NCBI RefSeq assembly: GCF_007845645.1
Contig: NZ_VCQV01000039.1
Span: 1 to 45,161, forward strand
Source of the DNA: Leekyejoonella antrihumi
GTDB taxonomy: Bacteria > Actinomycetota > Actinomycetes > Actinomycetales > Dermatophilaceae
DNA length: 45,161 bases
Reading direction: 5' to 3'
Within the stretch, counting starts at the first letter, position 1. The number at the start of each line of letters is the position of its first letter. Made by a program: the position numbers and the translations under genes. The notes under the pieces were generated by a model. It did not search any database. It was not told the origin of the DNA and saw only the letters and a program-made list of their open reading frames with translations. Of this stretch, positions 27,633 through 36,715 are shown in pieces.

Positions 27633-30050
27633 ATGATTCCCCGCCGTCACCGCCGACTCACCTCGGTGCTCGCAATCTCCAGTCTGGCCGTCGCCACCGC
27701 GATGGCCGCTGCCCCGTCCGCCCATGCCGTGTCCGCCAACCTCGTCGTCTCCGAGGTGTATGGCGGCGGTGGCAATTCGGGGACCACCCTCGCCAGCGAC
27801 TTCATCGAGCTCTACAACACCAGCGACCAGCCGGTCGACCTCACCGGGTGGACGGTGAAGTACTGGTCGGCGCAGGGCACCACCGCCCAGACGACCTCGC
27901 TCACCGGCAGCATCCCTGCCGGCGGCCACTTCCTGGTCAAGGAGGCCGACGGCTCCAATGCCGGCGCAGGCGCGTTGCCGGCGCCGGATGCCACCGGCAC
28001 GATCGCCCTGTCGGCCACCGCAGGCCGAGTTGCCGTGGTCGACCCGAACGGGACCGTCGTGGACCTCGTCGGCTGGGGCAATGCGTCCCAGTCCGAGGGC
28101 ACCGCAGCCGAATACACCTCCAACACCACCTCGATCGCCCGGGTGAGCGCTTGCACGGACACCGACAACAACGCGGCCGACTTCGTCGCCGGCTCGCCCA
28201 CCCCACAGAACACCGGCACCCCCGCAGGTGACTGCACCACCGGACCGACCCCGCCGCCTACGGGCCAGGCGGCAACCATCCCGCAGATTCAAGGCGCTGC
28301 TCACCGGTCTCCGTTGACCGGGCAGAAGGTCACCGACGTCCCGGGCGTGGTGACCGCCACGGACGGCACCGGCTTCTGGATGCAGTCGGTCACTCCGGAC
28401 GACAATCCGGCGACCAGTGAGGGGATCTTCGTCTTCACCCATTCCGCCCCGACGGTGCAGGTCGGCGACCTGCTGCAGGTCGCCGGGACCGTTGACGAGT
28501 ACCGCCCGGGCGGCGCGTCGGGGACCGGCAACCTCAGCACGACCGAGCTGACCAGTCCCACCATCGACGTCCAGGGCACGGGCCACGCCCTCCCCGCGCC
28601 GGTGATCATCGGCGTAGACCGCATTGCGCCGCAACAGACGATCGAGTCGGGCAACCCCGGCTCGGTCGAGAAGGCCGGTGTCCCCTTCGACCCGAAGGTG
28701 AACGCCCTGGACTTCGACGAGTCGCTCGAAGGGATGCGCGTCGGCCTGAAGGACGCGCAGGCCGTCGGCCCGACCAACACGTCATACGGTGAGACGGCGG
28801 TCGTCCCCGGCCAGAACGTGACCGCGCTGCGGACCGTCGACGGTGGCGTCGAGTACAACAGCTACGACAGTCCGAACGCCATGCGCCTCATCCTGTCCGA
28901 CCGTCTCCTGCCCAAGGGGTCGGTGGGTGCCGCGAACGTCGGTGACACGTATGCCGGTACGACCGTCGGTGTGATGGACTACGACTACGGAGACTTCTAC
29001 CTGGATGTCACGAAGGCCGCGTCACTGAAGTCGGCCGGTCTCAAGAAGACCGTGGCCACGAAGCCGTCCGCGACGCAGCTCGCCTTCGGCACCTTCAACG
29101 TCGAGAATCTCGCCCCCAGCGACCCCCAGACCAAGTTCGATCGGCTGGCCGGCCAGCTCGTGCACAACATGCAGTCCCCGGACATCGTGGCCCTCGAGGA
29201 GATCCAGGACGACAACGGTGCAACCAGTGACGGCACCGTCGATTCGACGGCAACCACGGACAAGCTGATCGCGGCGGTCAGGGCCGCCGGCGGGCCCGCC
29301 TACCGAGCACAGTGGATCAACCCGCAGGACGGCAAGGACGGCGGGCAACCCGGTGGCAACATCCGCCAGGTGCTGATCTATCGCATCGACCGCGGTCTGC
29401 GCTTCGTCGACAAGCCCGGCGGCACAGCCAGCAACGCGACCGCGGTGACCGGGAGCGGCCGCAAGACCTCGATCAGCTTCTCCCCCGGACGGATCGATCC
29501 GACCAACAGCGCGTGGGACAACTCGCGCAAGCCGCTGATCGCCGAGTTCACCTGGCGCGGCTCACCGGTCTTCGTGATCGCGAACCACTTTGCCGCCAAG
29601 CTCGGTGACGACCCGCTGATGGGTCGCTGGCAGCAGCCGCAGCGGTCGTCGGAGGTGCAGCGCGACAGTCAGGCCACGGTGGTCCGGTCCTTCACCGACA
29701 AGCTGCTCGCCGCCGATCCGCGGGCCAATATCGTCACGCTCGGTGACCTGAACGACTTCGAGTTCAGCCCGACGACGAACATCATGGTCGGATCCGGGGC
29801 CACGAAGATGACCGACCTGCCACGGACGCTACCGGCGAATCAGCGCTACACCTACGACTACGAGGGCAACAGCCAGGTGCTCGACCACATTCTGGTGAGC
29901 CCGTCGCTGGCGACGCTGCCCTGGCCGCTGAGCCGGGTCGCCAAGCCGTATGACTACCAGGTCGTGCACACCAACGCGGAATTCTCGGACCAGGACTCCG
30001 ACCACGATCCGCAGGTGGTGCGGATCAACCTGCTGGCGCTGCATCGCTGA
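27633..30050 (+). CDS. Secreted endonuclease with lamin-tail domain (ExeM/NucH-like)
   Basis: An 805-residue exported protein. Residues 1-32 are a signal peptide (RRHRR, a hydrophobic stretch, then cleavage after SAHA). Residues about 34-150 are a lamin-tail domain (LVVSEVYGGGGNSG, FIELYNTSDQPVDLTGWTV). A Pro/Thr linker leads to an OB-fold-like part (about 220-340). Residues about 485-800 form an endonuclease/exonuclease/phosphatase domain: FGTFNVENL, DIVALEEIQD, FVIANHFAAK, TLGDLNDFEF and the C-terminal DSDHDPQVV hold the metal and catalytic residues. It should cut extracellular DNA for phosphate or nutrients. It has no LPxTG anchor or C-terminal span, so it is probably released. The ATG follows GGAAGG. 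Confidence 0.92.
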   Translation: MIPRRHRRLTSVLAISSLAVATAMAAAPSAHAVSANLVVSEVYGGGGNSGTTLASDFIELYNTSDQPVDLTGWTVKYWSAQGTTAQTTSLTGSIPAGGHFLVKEADGSNAGAGALPAPDATGTIALSATAGRVAVVDPNGTVVDLVGWGNASQSEGTAAEYTSNTTSIARVSACTDTDNNAADFVAGSPTPQNTGTPAGDCTTGPTPPPTGQAATIPQIQGAAHRSPLTGQKVTDVPGVVTATDGTGFWMQSVTPDDNPATSEGIFVFTHSAPTVQVGDLLQVAGTVDEYRPGGASGTGNLSTTELTSPTIDVQGTGHALPAPVIIGVDRIAPQQTIESGNPGSVEKAGVPFDPKVNALDFDESLEGMRVGLKDAQAVGPTNTSYGETAVVPGQNVTALRTVDGGVEYNSYDSPNAMRLILSDRLLPKGSVGAANVGDTYAGTTVGVMDYDYGDFYLDVTKAASLKSAGLKKTVATKPSATQLAFGTFNVENLAPSDPQTKFDRLAGQLVHNMQSPDIVALEEIQDDNGATSDGTVDSTATTDKLIAAVRAAGGPAYRAQWINPQDGKDGGQPGGNIRQVLIYRIDRGLRFVDKPGGTASNATAVTGSGRKTSISFSPGRIDPTNSAWDNSRKPLIAEFTWRGSPVFVIANHFAAKLGDDPLMGRWQQPQRSSEVQRDSQATVVRSFTDKLLAADPRANIVTLGDLNDFEFSPTTNIMVGSGATKMTDLPRTLPANQRYTYDYEGNSQVLDHILVSPSLATLPWPLSRVAKPYDYQVVHTNAEFSDQDSDHDPQVVRINLLALHR

Positions 30051-30063
30051 ACCGGTCGCAGGG

Positions 30064-30103
30064 CACCATGGGCCGGGGCGGAACGAATGCCCGGCCCATG
30101 GTG
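30064..30103. terminator. Strong hairpin after the nuclease gene
   Basis: CACCATGGGCCGGG (30064-30077) and CCCGGCCCATGGTG (30090-30103) are perfect 14-base complements around a 12-base loop. It begins 13 bases after the nuclease stop. Only TTGT follows, so it is an intrinsic-like terminator with a weak T-tract. Confidence 0.7.
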
Positions 30104-30163
30104 TTGTGGGTAGTGACAGGAGCGCCGGTGCCGCGAAGTGCCGGGCCAGGTAAGGAGTGGACG

Positions 30164-30571
30164 ATGACGCAGAAGACCTATCCGGTCACCAAGAGCGACG
30201 AGCAGTGGCGTGAGCAGCTGTCACCGGCGGAGTACCAGGTGCTCCGGGAGGCTGCGACGGAACGTCCCTTCGTCGGGGAATACACCGATACCGAGACCGA
30301 GGGTGTCTACACGTGCCGCGCCTGCGACGCGGAGCTCTTCCGCAGCACCACGAAGTTCCACAGCCACTGCGGCTGGCCCTCCTTCTACGAGCCGTCGACC
30401 GACGACAACGTCGAGCTGATCACCGACACGACGCTCGGGATGAAGCGCGTCGAGGTGCGCTGCGCCAGTTGCGGCTCGCACCTGGGCCACGTCTTCGAGG
30501 GCGAGGGCTACGACACCCCCACCGACCAGCGCTACTGCATCAACTCGGTGTCCCTGCGCCTCAACCCCTAA
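30164..30571 (+). CDS. msrB: Peptide-methionine (R)-S-oxide reductase
   Basis: A 135-residue repair enzyme that reduces Met-R-sulfoxide in proteins. Zinc ligands are the pairs C52/C55 (CRAC) and C100/C103 (CASC). The catalytic cysteine is C125 in QRYCINSVSL, and C69 in HCGWPSFYEP is a possible resolving residue. GVYTC, RVEVRCASCGSHLGHVF are diagnostic. The ATG at 30164 follows AAGGAG at a proper distance; the frame continues upstream through the terminator hairpin but is not coding. It is cytosolic, on the plus strand, followed 10 bases later by the kinase-like gene. Confidence 0.97.
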   Translation: MTQKTYPVTKSDEQWREQLSPAEYQVLREAATERPFVGEYTDTETEGVYTCRACDAELFRSTTKFHSHCGWPSFYEPSTDDNVELITDTTLGMKRVEVRCASCGSHLGHVFEGEGYDTPTDQRYCINSVSLRLNP

Positions 30572-30581
30572 GTCCGGACCC

Positions 30582-31151
30582 ATGAGCGCGTTGTACTACC
30601 TGGTGGGTCCGCCGGCATCCGGGAAGCGGACGGTCGGGAAGGCTCTGGCTGACGCATCTGGGGCCGTGCTGATCGACAATCACTTGATCAACGACCCGGT
30701 ATTCACCGCGATCGGCGCCAACGGGCGGGATCCGCTGCCCGGATTGGCGTTCAAGCTCGCCGGTCGAATAGGCGAGATCGTCCGGGAGGCTGTGCTCTGC
30801 GCGCCGAACGACCTCGATCACATCTTCACCAACTGGCTCTCGGACACCGAACGGGATGCCGAGTTGTACCGGCAGATCCGAGATCTCGCGCAGGCTCGGG
30901 ATGCCCGCTTCGTACCAGTCTGGCTGACCTGCCAGCGCATCGAACTGACCCGTCGGGTGGCCCTGTCTGATCGACAAGAGCGCAACAAGCTGCGTGATCC
31001 GGCCACCTTGATCGAGGCACTGGACCGGAACGCGACGCTGCCCCCTCCCACGGACGCGCTGCTGCTGGATACCACCGACACGTCCCCGACAGAATCGGCG
31101 CGGCGGATTCTCACGTTTGCCGGCCAGAACTCGCGGCTCGGGCAGCCGTAA
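30582..31151 (+). CDS. P-loop kinase-like ATP-binding protein
   Basis: A 189-residue protein with a Walker A motif GPPASGKRT at residues 9-17, DNHLIND as a likely substrate-site strand and RRVALSDRQERNKLRD as a lid-like Arg-rich helix. This is the plan of small-molecule kinases near shikimate and gluconate kinase, but the substrate is not recognisable. It starts 10 bases after msrB and may be cotranscribed. Its last codons and TAA fall inside the 21-base repeat array, so the C-terminal residues SRLGQP are encoded by a repeat unit and may be a recent addition. Confidence 0.8.
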   Translation: MSALYYLVGPPASGKRTVGKALADASGAVLIDNHLINDPVFTAIGANGRDPLPGLAFKLAGRIGEIVREAVLCAPNDLDHIFTNWLSDTERDAELYRQIRDLAQARDARFVPVWLTCQRIELTRRVALSDRQERNKLRDPATLIEALDRNATLPPPTDALLLDTTDTSPTESARRILTFAGQNSRLGQP

Positions 31152-31248
31152 CTCGCGGTTCGAGGGGAACAACTCGCCTTCGGGGAGAACGAGTGACTTC
31201 TCGGGGGTTATTCGTGACCTCTCGGGTGCAATTCGTGACCTCTCGGGG
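31128..31248. repeat. Six-unit degenerate repeat, period about 21 bases
   Basis: Units begin at 31128, 31150, 31171, 31191, 31212 and 31233 (steps 22, 21, 20, 21, 21). The first three share AACTCGC and end in a CTCGGG- or TCGAGG-like block; the last three share GTGAC(C/T)TCTCGGG. The array runs from the end of the kinase-like gene across the gap to hemQ, whose stop is at 31259. Two-turn spacing puts every unit on the same face of the DNA. Confidence 0.75.
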
Positions 31249-31258
31249 GGGTGGGGGG

Positions 31259-31978
31259 TCAGCGCAGCCGGGCGACCAGGTCCTCGATGGTGATCTTCGG
31301 GCCCGTGTAGAACGGGATCTCCTCGCGCACGTGCAGTCGCGCGTCGACCGCGCGAAGCTCCCGCATCAGATCCACGATACGGTGCAGCTCCTCGGCCTCG
31401 AAGGCGAGCAGCCACTCGTAGTCACCCAGCGCAAACGCAGCAATCGTGTTGGCGCCCACGTCCTTGTAGTCGCGCGCGGCCAGCCCGTGCTCCTTCAGCA
31501 TCCGGCGGCGGTCCTCCTCGGGCAGGACGTACCAGTCGTAGGACCGCACGAACGGGTAGACGCACAGGTACTTCGGCGACGGATTGCCGGACAGGAAGTT
31601 GGGGATGTGGCCGCGGTTGAACTCCGCCTGACGGTGGATGCCGACATTGCTCCAGACACCGTCGAAATGCCGACCCAGCTTCGTCAGGAGGAATCCGCTG
31701 TAGACCTCCTGCAGCTGCTCGACCGTCGTCGCGTGGGACCACACCATCAGGTCCGCATCGGCACGCAGACCGGCCACGTCATAGATCCCACGGATGTGCG
31801 TGTCCTTGGCCTCGAACGAGTCGAAGAACGACTGCGCCTCGGCGACCATCTCGCCGCGGTCACCGCTCAGCTCTCGGTTCGCCTTGAACACCGAGTACAT
31901 CGCGTAGTGCGTCGAGGCGTTCGCCTCCTTCGCGATGCGGGCGCTCTCGTTCTCGGGTCGGGTGCTCTGGTCGCTCAT
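31259..31978 (-). CDS. hemQ: Coproheme decarboxylase (HemQ/ChdC)
   Basis: A 239-residue chlorite-dismutase-fold enzyme that turns coproheme into haem b with peroxide, the last step of the coproporphyrin-dependent route. [22 protein letters not shown] holds the Tyr that becomes a radical and the conserved Y-P-F-x-R-S-x-x-W-Y. [15 protein letters not shown] carries the haem-ligand His. The N-terminal [12 protein letters not shown] and [18 protein letters not shown] are typical of the Gram-positive HemQ group rather than of true chlorite dismutase. It lies 22 bases after hemY on the same strand and is probably cotranscribed. Confidence 0.96.
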   Translation of the reverse strand: MSDQSTRPENESARIAKEANASTHYAMYSVFKANRELSGDRGEMVAEAQSFFDSFEAKDTHIRGIYDVAGLRADADLMVWSHATTVEQLQEVYSGFLLTKLGRHFDGVWSNVGIHRQAEFNRGHIPNFLSGNPSPKYLCVYPFVRSYDWYVLPEEDRRRMLKEHGLAARDYKDVGANTIAAFALGDYEWLLAFEAEELHRIVDLMRELRAVDARLHVREEIPFYTGPKITIEDLVARLR

Positions 31979-32000
31979 GCAGCCATTGTCGGACGGCTCT

Positions 32001-33380
32001 TCACGGCTCCCGCAACCGGGTCACGACAAGATCGGCGGCAGCACGTCCGGACGCAATACAGGCAGGGATCCCCACTCCGTCGTATGCCGCACCCGCCAGC
32101 CCCAGCGCGGCGTCACCGGGGATGCCGGCTCGGGCGTGGTCGATGCGTGCGCGATGTCCGACGGCATACTGTGGCAGCCCGCCACCCCAGCGCTGCACGT
32201 GCACATCACGCGGCTCGGGCAGGCTGCCGTCGATCGCCCGCCTCAGGTCGGCGAGTCCGGCGCCGGCCAGCTCGTGGTCGGGCCGTTGGAGCGAGGCCAC
32301 GTCACCGAACCGGCCGAATGACACCCGCGCGACCGTGAGGTCCTCGCGCACCCGAGACAGCCACGGCCACTTCGCGCTGCTGAAGGTGGCGGCCTTGATG
32401 TCGTGCCCGTCGACAGGTGGCACGAGAAACCCGGACGATCCTCGAAGTGACCGGCTCGCAGCAGCATCGAACGCATAGGTGACGATCGCCATCGAGGCGT
32501 AGTCGACCTCTCCGATGGCGGCGGCAGCCCCCGGTGCCCACCCCTCGAGCAGGCGACTCGTGGCGCGCGCCGGCGAAGCGATCACCACACCGTCCACGTC
32601 GAGGTGCTGCTCGTCCCGGGTCGGGCCCGTCGTGAGACGCCAACCGCCCACGATCCGAGTCAGGTCACGCACCACGACCCCGGTGCGCACCCGCGCACCA
32701 CGCTGTTCCAGCGCTGCGACCAGCAGCTCCGGCAGCTGTCCGATCCCACCCGGCAGGCCGCCGAAGACGGGTGACCCGCCGTTCTGTGAGGCCGCGGCTG
32801 AGGCTCGCTGAGCCGTCGCGACCAACGACTCCCCCTGCGCCGCAGCCTGATACAGGGCGGGCACACAGGCCTGCGCTGACAGGCTGCGGGCGTGCCCCGC
32901 ATACACTCCGCCGAGCAGAGGCTCCACCAGTCGGTCGACGACGGCCGGGCCGAGCGCACGCTCGACCAGGTCACCGATCGCGATGTCTCCCTTTAGCTCG
33001 ACCGGCTGCTCTGCGCCGGCCCGAGCCACCTCGTCCGCGCTGAGCAGACCCTGCAGAGTCGATGGGTTCGAGGGCACCCCCATCAGCGTCCCGGCCGGCA
33101 TCGGCTGCTGCGACCCGCGGCTCCAGATGGTCGCCCCGACCTTCGCCGGATGCACTGGTGTCAGGCCGAGCTCGGCCAGCAGCTGCAGCCCTTCAGGACG
33201 ACGGACGAGCATCGACTCGGCGCCGACATCCACGGTCTGGCCGGCGACCTGCCCGCTGCACAGCCGGCCGCCGACCCGCGGCGAGCCCTCCAGCACGACG
33301 ATCTCGTTCCCCAGGTGCTGCGTGACCACCTGCCACGCGGCCGAGAGCCCGGCAATGCCTCCACCAATCACTGCGATCAC
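32001..33380 (-). CDS. hemY: Coproporphyrinogen III / protoporphyrinogen oxidase (HemY/CgoX)
   Basis: A 459-residue FAD enzyme that oxidises coproporphyrinogen III to coproporphyrin III. It starts with the FAD-binding fold [18 protein letters not shown] and ends with [26 protein letters not shown], the matching C-terminal FAD motif. The body has [28 protein letters not shown] and the [16 protein letters not shown] segment of this family ([17 protein letters not shown]). The GTG at 33380 follows GAAGGTGA, a usable ribosome site. The gene follows the MocR-type gene by 34 bases and precedes hemQ. Confidence 0.95.
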   Translation of the reverse strand: MIAVIGGGIAGLSAAWQVVTQHLGNEIVVLEGSPRVGGRLCSGQVAGQTVDVGAESMLVRRPEGLQLLAELGLTPVHPAKVGATIWSRGSQQPMPAGTLMGVPSNPSTLQGLLSADEVARAGAEQPVELKGDIAIGDLVERALGPAVVDRLVEPLLGGVYAGHARSLSAQACVPALYQAAAQGESLVATAQRASAAASQNGGSPVFGGLPGGIGQLPELLVAALEQRGARVRTGVVVRDLTRIVGGWRLTTGPTRDEQHLDVDGVVIASPARATSRLLEGWAPGAAAAIGEVDYASMAIVTYAFDAAASRSLRGSSGFLVPPVDGHDIKAATFSSAKWPWLSRVREDLTVARVSFGRFGDVASLQRPDHELAGAGLADLRRAIDGSLPEPRDVHVQRWGGGLPQYAVGHRARIDHARAGIPGDAALGLAGAAYDGVGIPACIASGRAAADLVVTRLREP

Positions 33381-33414
33381 GCAGTCACCTTCTCACTCGT
33401 GGACGAGCCGCGCG

Positions 33415-34818
33415 TCACTCCCCCGCCACCTCGCGCCAGGCCTCGGCGATCAACGGCACCGTGGGGCGCAACCGGTCCGCATACAACGCGTAGGGCGTGC
33501 GCACGTAGGTCTCCAGCCCGCGTCCCTCGACGGCGAACGACGACCCGGACGCGAGCAGCACGCCACGACGCTGGGCGGCCGCGACCAGCGCCGACGACCG
33601 CGGCCGTGGGAGCCGCCACCACAGACCCAACCCACCACGGGGACAGACGACCTGCCAGTCAGGCAGCTCCGCTTGCAACCCGAGCATCACCTGACGCGAC
33701 TCACGAAGGGTCGATCGCGAGTTTTCACAGAGGGATCCGTTCACCCGCATGAGCTCGACGAGCACCAGCTGCTCGAGCACCGCCGCACCCAGGTCGAGGC
33801 AGAGCCGGGCATGGCGCACTGCCTGGACCATCGGCACCGGCACGCGGGCCCAGCCGACCCGCAGGCCACCCCAGTAGGTTTTCGCCGCGCTTCCCACGGT
33901 GATGCATCTCGGGCTGTGTGCGGCCATGGGCAGGGCGGGAGCCGGAACGTCCAGCCACATCTCGGCATTCGTCTCGTCGACGATGCCGAGCACATCATAT
34001 TGCTGCCACAGGTGCGCCAGCCGTGCTCGCTCTTCGTCGTCCAGGTAGACGCCGGTCGGGTTGTGGAAGTCCGGCAGCGCGAGCATCGCGCGCGGTCCGT
34101 GCCGCAGCGCCTGCTCGACGCCCTCCAGGTCGGCACCGTCGCTCGAGATCGGTGCAGGGATCATGCGCATTCGCGAGTCCCGCATCATCTCAAGAGAGTT
34201 GGGGTAGGACGGAGTCTCGATCGCCACACGGTCGCCGATGCGCAGCAGACCGTGCAGCACGGCGACCAACGCCGACAGGGCACCGGTCGTCACGACGATC
34301 TGATCCGGCGTGGTCGGTGCACCACGCTCGGTGTACCGATCGGCGATGACCTCCTGCAGCTCCGGCAGCCCGAACGGGAAGTAGCCCATGCCGCCGGTGA
34401 GCGACGGCAACCGGGCCAACCCTTCGGCATACGCAGCGGTCAGCCCGGTCGGAGCCGGCGGGGACGCACTGCGCAGATCCGCGACCGTGTCCTCGGGGGC
34501 GAGGTCCAGGTTGTGCGGCAACGGCTCGCCGCCACCGCGCACCACTCCGCCCGGCACCTGCACGAGCGTCCCGGACCCGTGCCGAGCCTCTGCGAACCCT
34601 CGCTCGCGGATCTGCCCGTAGGCACGGGTCACCGTGGTGCGACTCAGCCCCAGGGCGCTGACCAGGTCGCGCTCGCTCGGCAGCCGTGCCCCGTGCAGCA
34701 ACCGGCCGTCGCCGACCAGGCCGATGACCTCGTCGGCCAGCCACTGGTAGGCCGGTCGCCCGTCATCGCGTGAGCCCAGCAGTCCGGTGAGCCGTGCGGC
34801 GGAGACTCGAGTGACCAT
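33415..34818 (-). CDS. MocR-type regulator: GntR helix-turn-helix fused to an aminotransferase fold
   Basis: A 467-residue chimera. Residues about 15-85 are a winged helix of the GntR type (YQWLADEVIGLVGDGRLLHGARLPSERDLVSALGLSRTTVTRAYGQIRERGFAEARHGSGT). Residues about 110-465 are a fold-type I aminotransferase, with the PLP lysine in TVGSAAKTYWGGLRVGW and a cofactor Asp/Asn pair in LALPDFHNPTG. MocR proteins use PLP as effector. It diverges from a YczE-type membrane gene, the pairing described as YczR/YczE. The ATG at 34818 follows GGAG; a TTG at 34836 is possible but would overlap that site. It probably controls its divergent neighbour. Confidence 0.92.
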   Translation of the reverse strand: MVTRVSAARLTGLLGSRDDGRPAYQWLADEVIGLVGDGRLLHGARLPSERDLVSALGLSRTTVTRAYGQIRERGFAEARHGSGTLVQVPGGVVRGGGEPLPHNLDLAPEDTVADLRSASPPAPTGLTAAYAEGLARLPSLTGGMGYFPFGLPELQEVIADRYTERGAPTTPDQIVVTTGALSALVAVLHGLLRIGDRVAIETPSYPNSLEMMRDSRMRMIPAPISSDGADLEGVEQALRHGPRAMLALPDFHNPTGVYLDDEERARLAHLWQQYDVLGIVDETNAEMWLDVPAPALPMAAHSPRCITVGSAAKTYWGGLRVGWARVPVPMVQAVRHARLCLDLGAAVLEQLVLVELMRVNGSLCENSRSTLRESRQVMLGLQAELPDWQVVCPRGGLGLWWRLPRPRSSALVAAAQRRGVLLASGSSFAVEGRGLETYVRTPYALYADRLRPTVPLIAEAWREVAGE

Positions 34819-34819
34819 G

Positions 34820-34857
34820 TGGCCACTCTCCTGCAAGTGGCTCTTTATTTCAAGTCC
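34820..34857. promoter_or_regulatory. Candidate operator between the MocR-type and YczE-type genes
   Basis: CAAGTGG (34834-34840) and CAAGTCC (34851-34857) are direct repeats 17 bases apart. CCACT (34823-34827) is the inverted copy of AGTGG (34836-34840). The DNA between (CTCTTTATTT) is the only AT-rich part of the 61-base divergent gap. Repeats of this kind fit MocR binding. Confidence 0.4.
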
Positions 34858-34879
34858 AGTTGTCCGTCATGCTGGTGGC

Positions 34880-35608
34880 ATGACCCGTCGCACCGAACCC
34901 ACCCGCCGCCTTGCCGTGCTCACCTCCCGTGAGCAGCTGCGCGCCGGACGGATGCCGCGCCGCCTCATGCAGCTGTTCATCGGCCTCACGCTCTACGGGG
35001 TCTCGATGGCGATGTTCGTGCGCGCGCACCTCGGCCTGGACCCATGGGACGTCTTCCACTACGGGATCGCCGAGCACATCGGAGTGGGCCTCGGCACTGC
35101 GGTCATCCTGGTCAGCATCCCGGTGCTGCTGCTGTGGATTCCGCTGCGCCAGTGGCCGGGCCTGGGCACCATCGCCAACGCGTTCTGGATCGGCATCGCG
35201 ACCAATATCGCGCTCTGGCTGATGCCAACACCCTCCCACCTGCTGATCCGCATACCGCTGATGGTCGGCGCCGTCCTGCTCAACGGCATCGCCGGCGCGC
35301 TCTACATCGGCAGCCAGCTGGGCCCGGGACCGCGCGATGGCCTGATGACCGGGCTGCACCACCGCACCGGCATCAGCCTGCGCGTCGTGCGCACCTCGCT
35401 CGAGCTGACGGTCTTCGTCGTCGGCTGGTTGATGGGCGGCATCGTCGGAGTCGGCACGGTCCTGTATGCCGTGTGCATCGGTCCGCTCGTCCAGCACTTC
35501 CTGCCGCTGTTCATCGTGGACCTGCCGAACGCTCCCCAGATCGAGCCGAAGCCGGCCGGCGACCTCAGTGAGTCGTGCGCTGATGCACCCTCTCCACGAT
35601 GCGCGTGA
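34880..35608 (+). CDS. YczE/YitT-like integral membrane protein
   Basis: A 242-residue protein with about five spans. [39 protein letters not shown] is the family N-terminus (first span followed by the L-G-x-x-P-W-D-V-x-x-x-G motif), and [16 protein letters not shown] repeats a related turn later, the sign of an internal duplication. Function is unknown; relatives are next to MocR-type regulators and may move or sense a small molecule. The ATG at 34880 is used because upstream codons overlap the regulator gene. Its 3' end overlaps the end of hemE by 44 bases on the opposite strand. Confidence 0.9.
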   Translation: MTRRTEPTRRLAVLTSREQLRAGRMPRRLMQLFIGLTLYGVSMAMFVRAHLGLDPWDVFHYGIAEHIGVGLGTAVILVSIPVLLLWIPLRQWPGLGTIANAFWIGIATNIALWLMPTPSHLLIRIPLMVGAVLLNGIAGALYIGSQLGPGPRDGLMTGLHHRTGISLRVVRTSLELTVFVVGWLMGGIVGVGTVLYAVCIGPLVQHFLPLFIVDLPNAPQIEPKPAGDLSESCADAPSPRCA

Positions 35609-36659
35609 GCACCCCGGGGTCCGTCGTCGGCAGCACCCCATGGCCGAGGTTGAAGATGTGTCCCGGTGCAGCCTTACCCTCGGTGAGGACCCGGTCCACC
35701 TCGGGTTCGATCGCCTCCCACGGCGCAAAGCAGAGCGCCGGATCGAGGTTGCCCTGCACGGCATACCGCCCGCCCAGACGCTCGCTCGCCACATCCAGCG
35801 GCGTGCGGAAGTCGACGCCGACGACCTCCGCCCCCGCTTCACCCATCGCGGCAAGCAGTTCACCGGAGCCGACGCCGAAGTGAATACGCGGGATGTCTAG
35901 ATCGGCCACAGCAGCCAGCGCCGCCGCCGAGTGCGGCAGCACATAGCGCTGATAGTCCCGCAGGGACAGCGCACCGACCCAGGAGTCGAAGAGCTGCACC
36001 ACGCTCGCGCCGGCCTGCGACTGCACTCGCAGGAATGCACCGGCGATCCGGGCAAGCTTGGCACACAGGGCGTTCCAGGTGTCTGGGTCGCCGTGCATCA
36101 TGGCCTTGGTGCGCTCGTGATTGCGTGACGGGCCACCCTCGATGAGGTAGCTCGCCAGCGTGAACGGGGCGCCGGCAAACCCGATCAGCGGTGTCGCTCC
36201 GAGCTCTCCCACGAGGATGCGAACGGCCTCGTCGATGTCAGAGACCAGATCAGGGGTCAGTTCGGGTAGACGGTCCACATCCGCACGCGAACGCACCGGA
36301 TGCTCCACGACGGGCCCCACCCCCGGCACGATGTCGACCTCGACTCCGGCCGCGGCCAGGGGCACGACGATGTCGCTGAAGAGGACCGCTCCGTCGACAC
36401 CATGTCGACGGACGGGCTGCAGCGTGATCTCTGCGACCAGGTCCGGCGTGCGACAGGCCTGCAGCATCGGGATGTCCTTGCGGGCCTCGTGGTACTCAGG
36501 CAAGGATCGCCCGGCCTGACGCATGAACCACACCGGCGTCCGCGAGGTCGGTAGGCACCGCGCCGCACGCACGAGGTCGCTGTCTCGCGGGTCGTGCGAC
36601 AACGCGGCGTCCGATGCTGACGCCACGCGAGGTTCCGGGGTGCGGGATTCAGGGCTCAC
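35565..36659 (-). CDS. hemE: Uroporphyrinogen decarboxylase
   Basis: A 364-residue TIM barrel that removes four carboxyl groups from uroporphyrinogen III to give coproporphyrinogen III. The signature [19 protein letters not shown] carries the substrate-binding Arg residues; [24 protein letters not shown] has the catalytic Asp; [17 protein letters not shown] and [13 protein letters not shown] are conserved. The GTG at 36659 follows GAGGAT at a fair distance. The first 30 residues are variable, so a later start is possible. It is 56 bases downstream of the EamA gene, and makes the substrate for hemY and hemQ, from which it is separated by the MocR/YczE pair. Confidence 0.96.
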   Translation of the reverse strand: MSPESRTPEPRVASASDAALSHDPRDSDLVRAARCLPTSRTPVWFMRQAGRSLPEYHEARKDIPMLQACRTPDLVAEITLQPVRRHGVDGAVLFSDIVVPLAAAGVEVDIVPGVGPVVEHPVRSRADVDRLPELTPDLVSDIDEAVRILVGELGATPLIGFAGAPFTLASYLIEGGPSRNHERTKAMMHGDPDTWNALCAKLARIAGAFLRVQSQAGASVVQLFDSWVGALSLRDYQRYVLPHSAAALAAVADLDIPRIHFGVGSGELLAAMGEAGAEVVGVDFRTPLDVASERLGGRYAVQGNLDPALCFAPWEAIEPEVDRVLTEGKAAPGHIFNLGHGVLPTTDPGVLTRIVERVHQRTTH

Positions 36660-36715
36660 ACGGCAGATCCTCGCATGCGCGCCTGCGGCGGGCATCTACC
36701 CGCACGCTCCGCGGC

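Noticed and set aside
31128-31248. CRISPR array
   Set aside because: The units are contiguous and degenerate with no unique spacers, and no cas gene is near.
30561-31415. 284-codon minus-strand frame across the kinase-like gene and array
   Set aside because: It shifts frame relative to hemQ, has no conserved domain, and its middle is only a translation of the repeat array.
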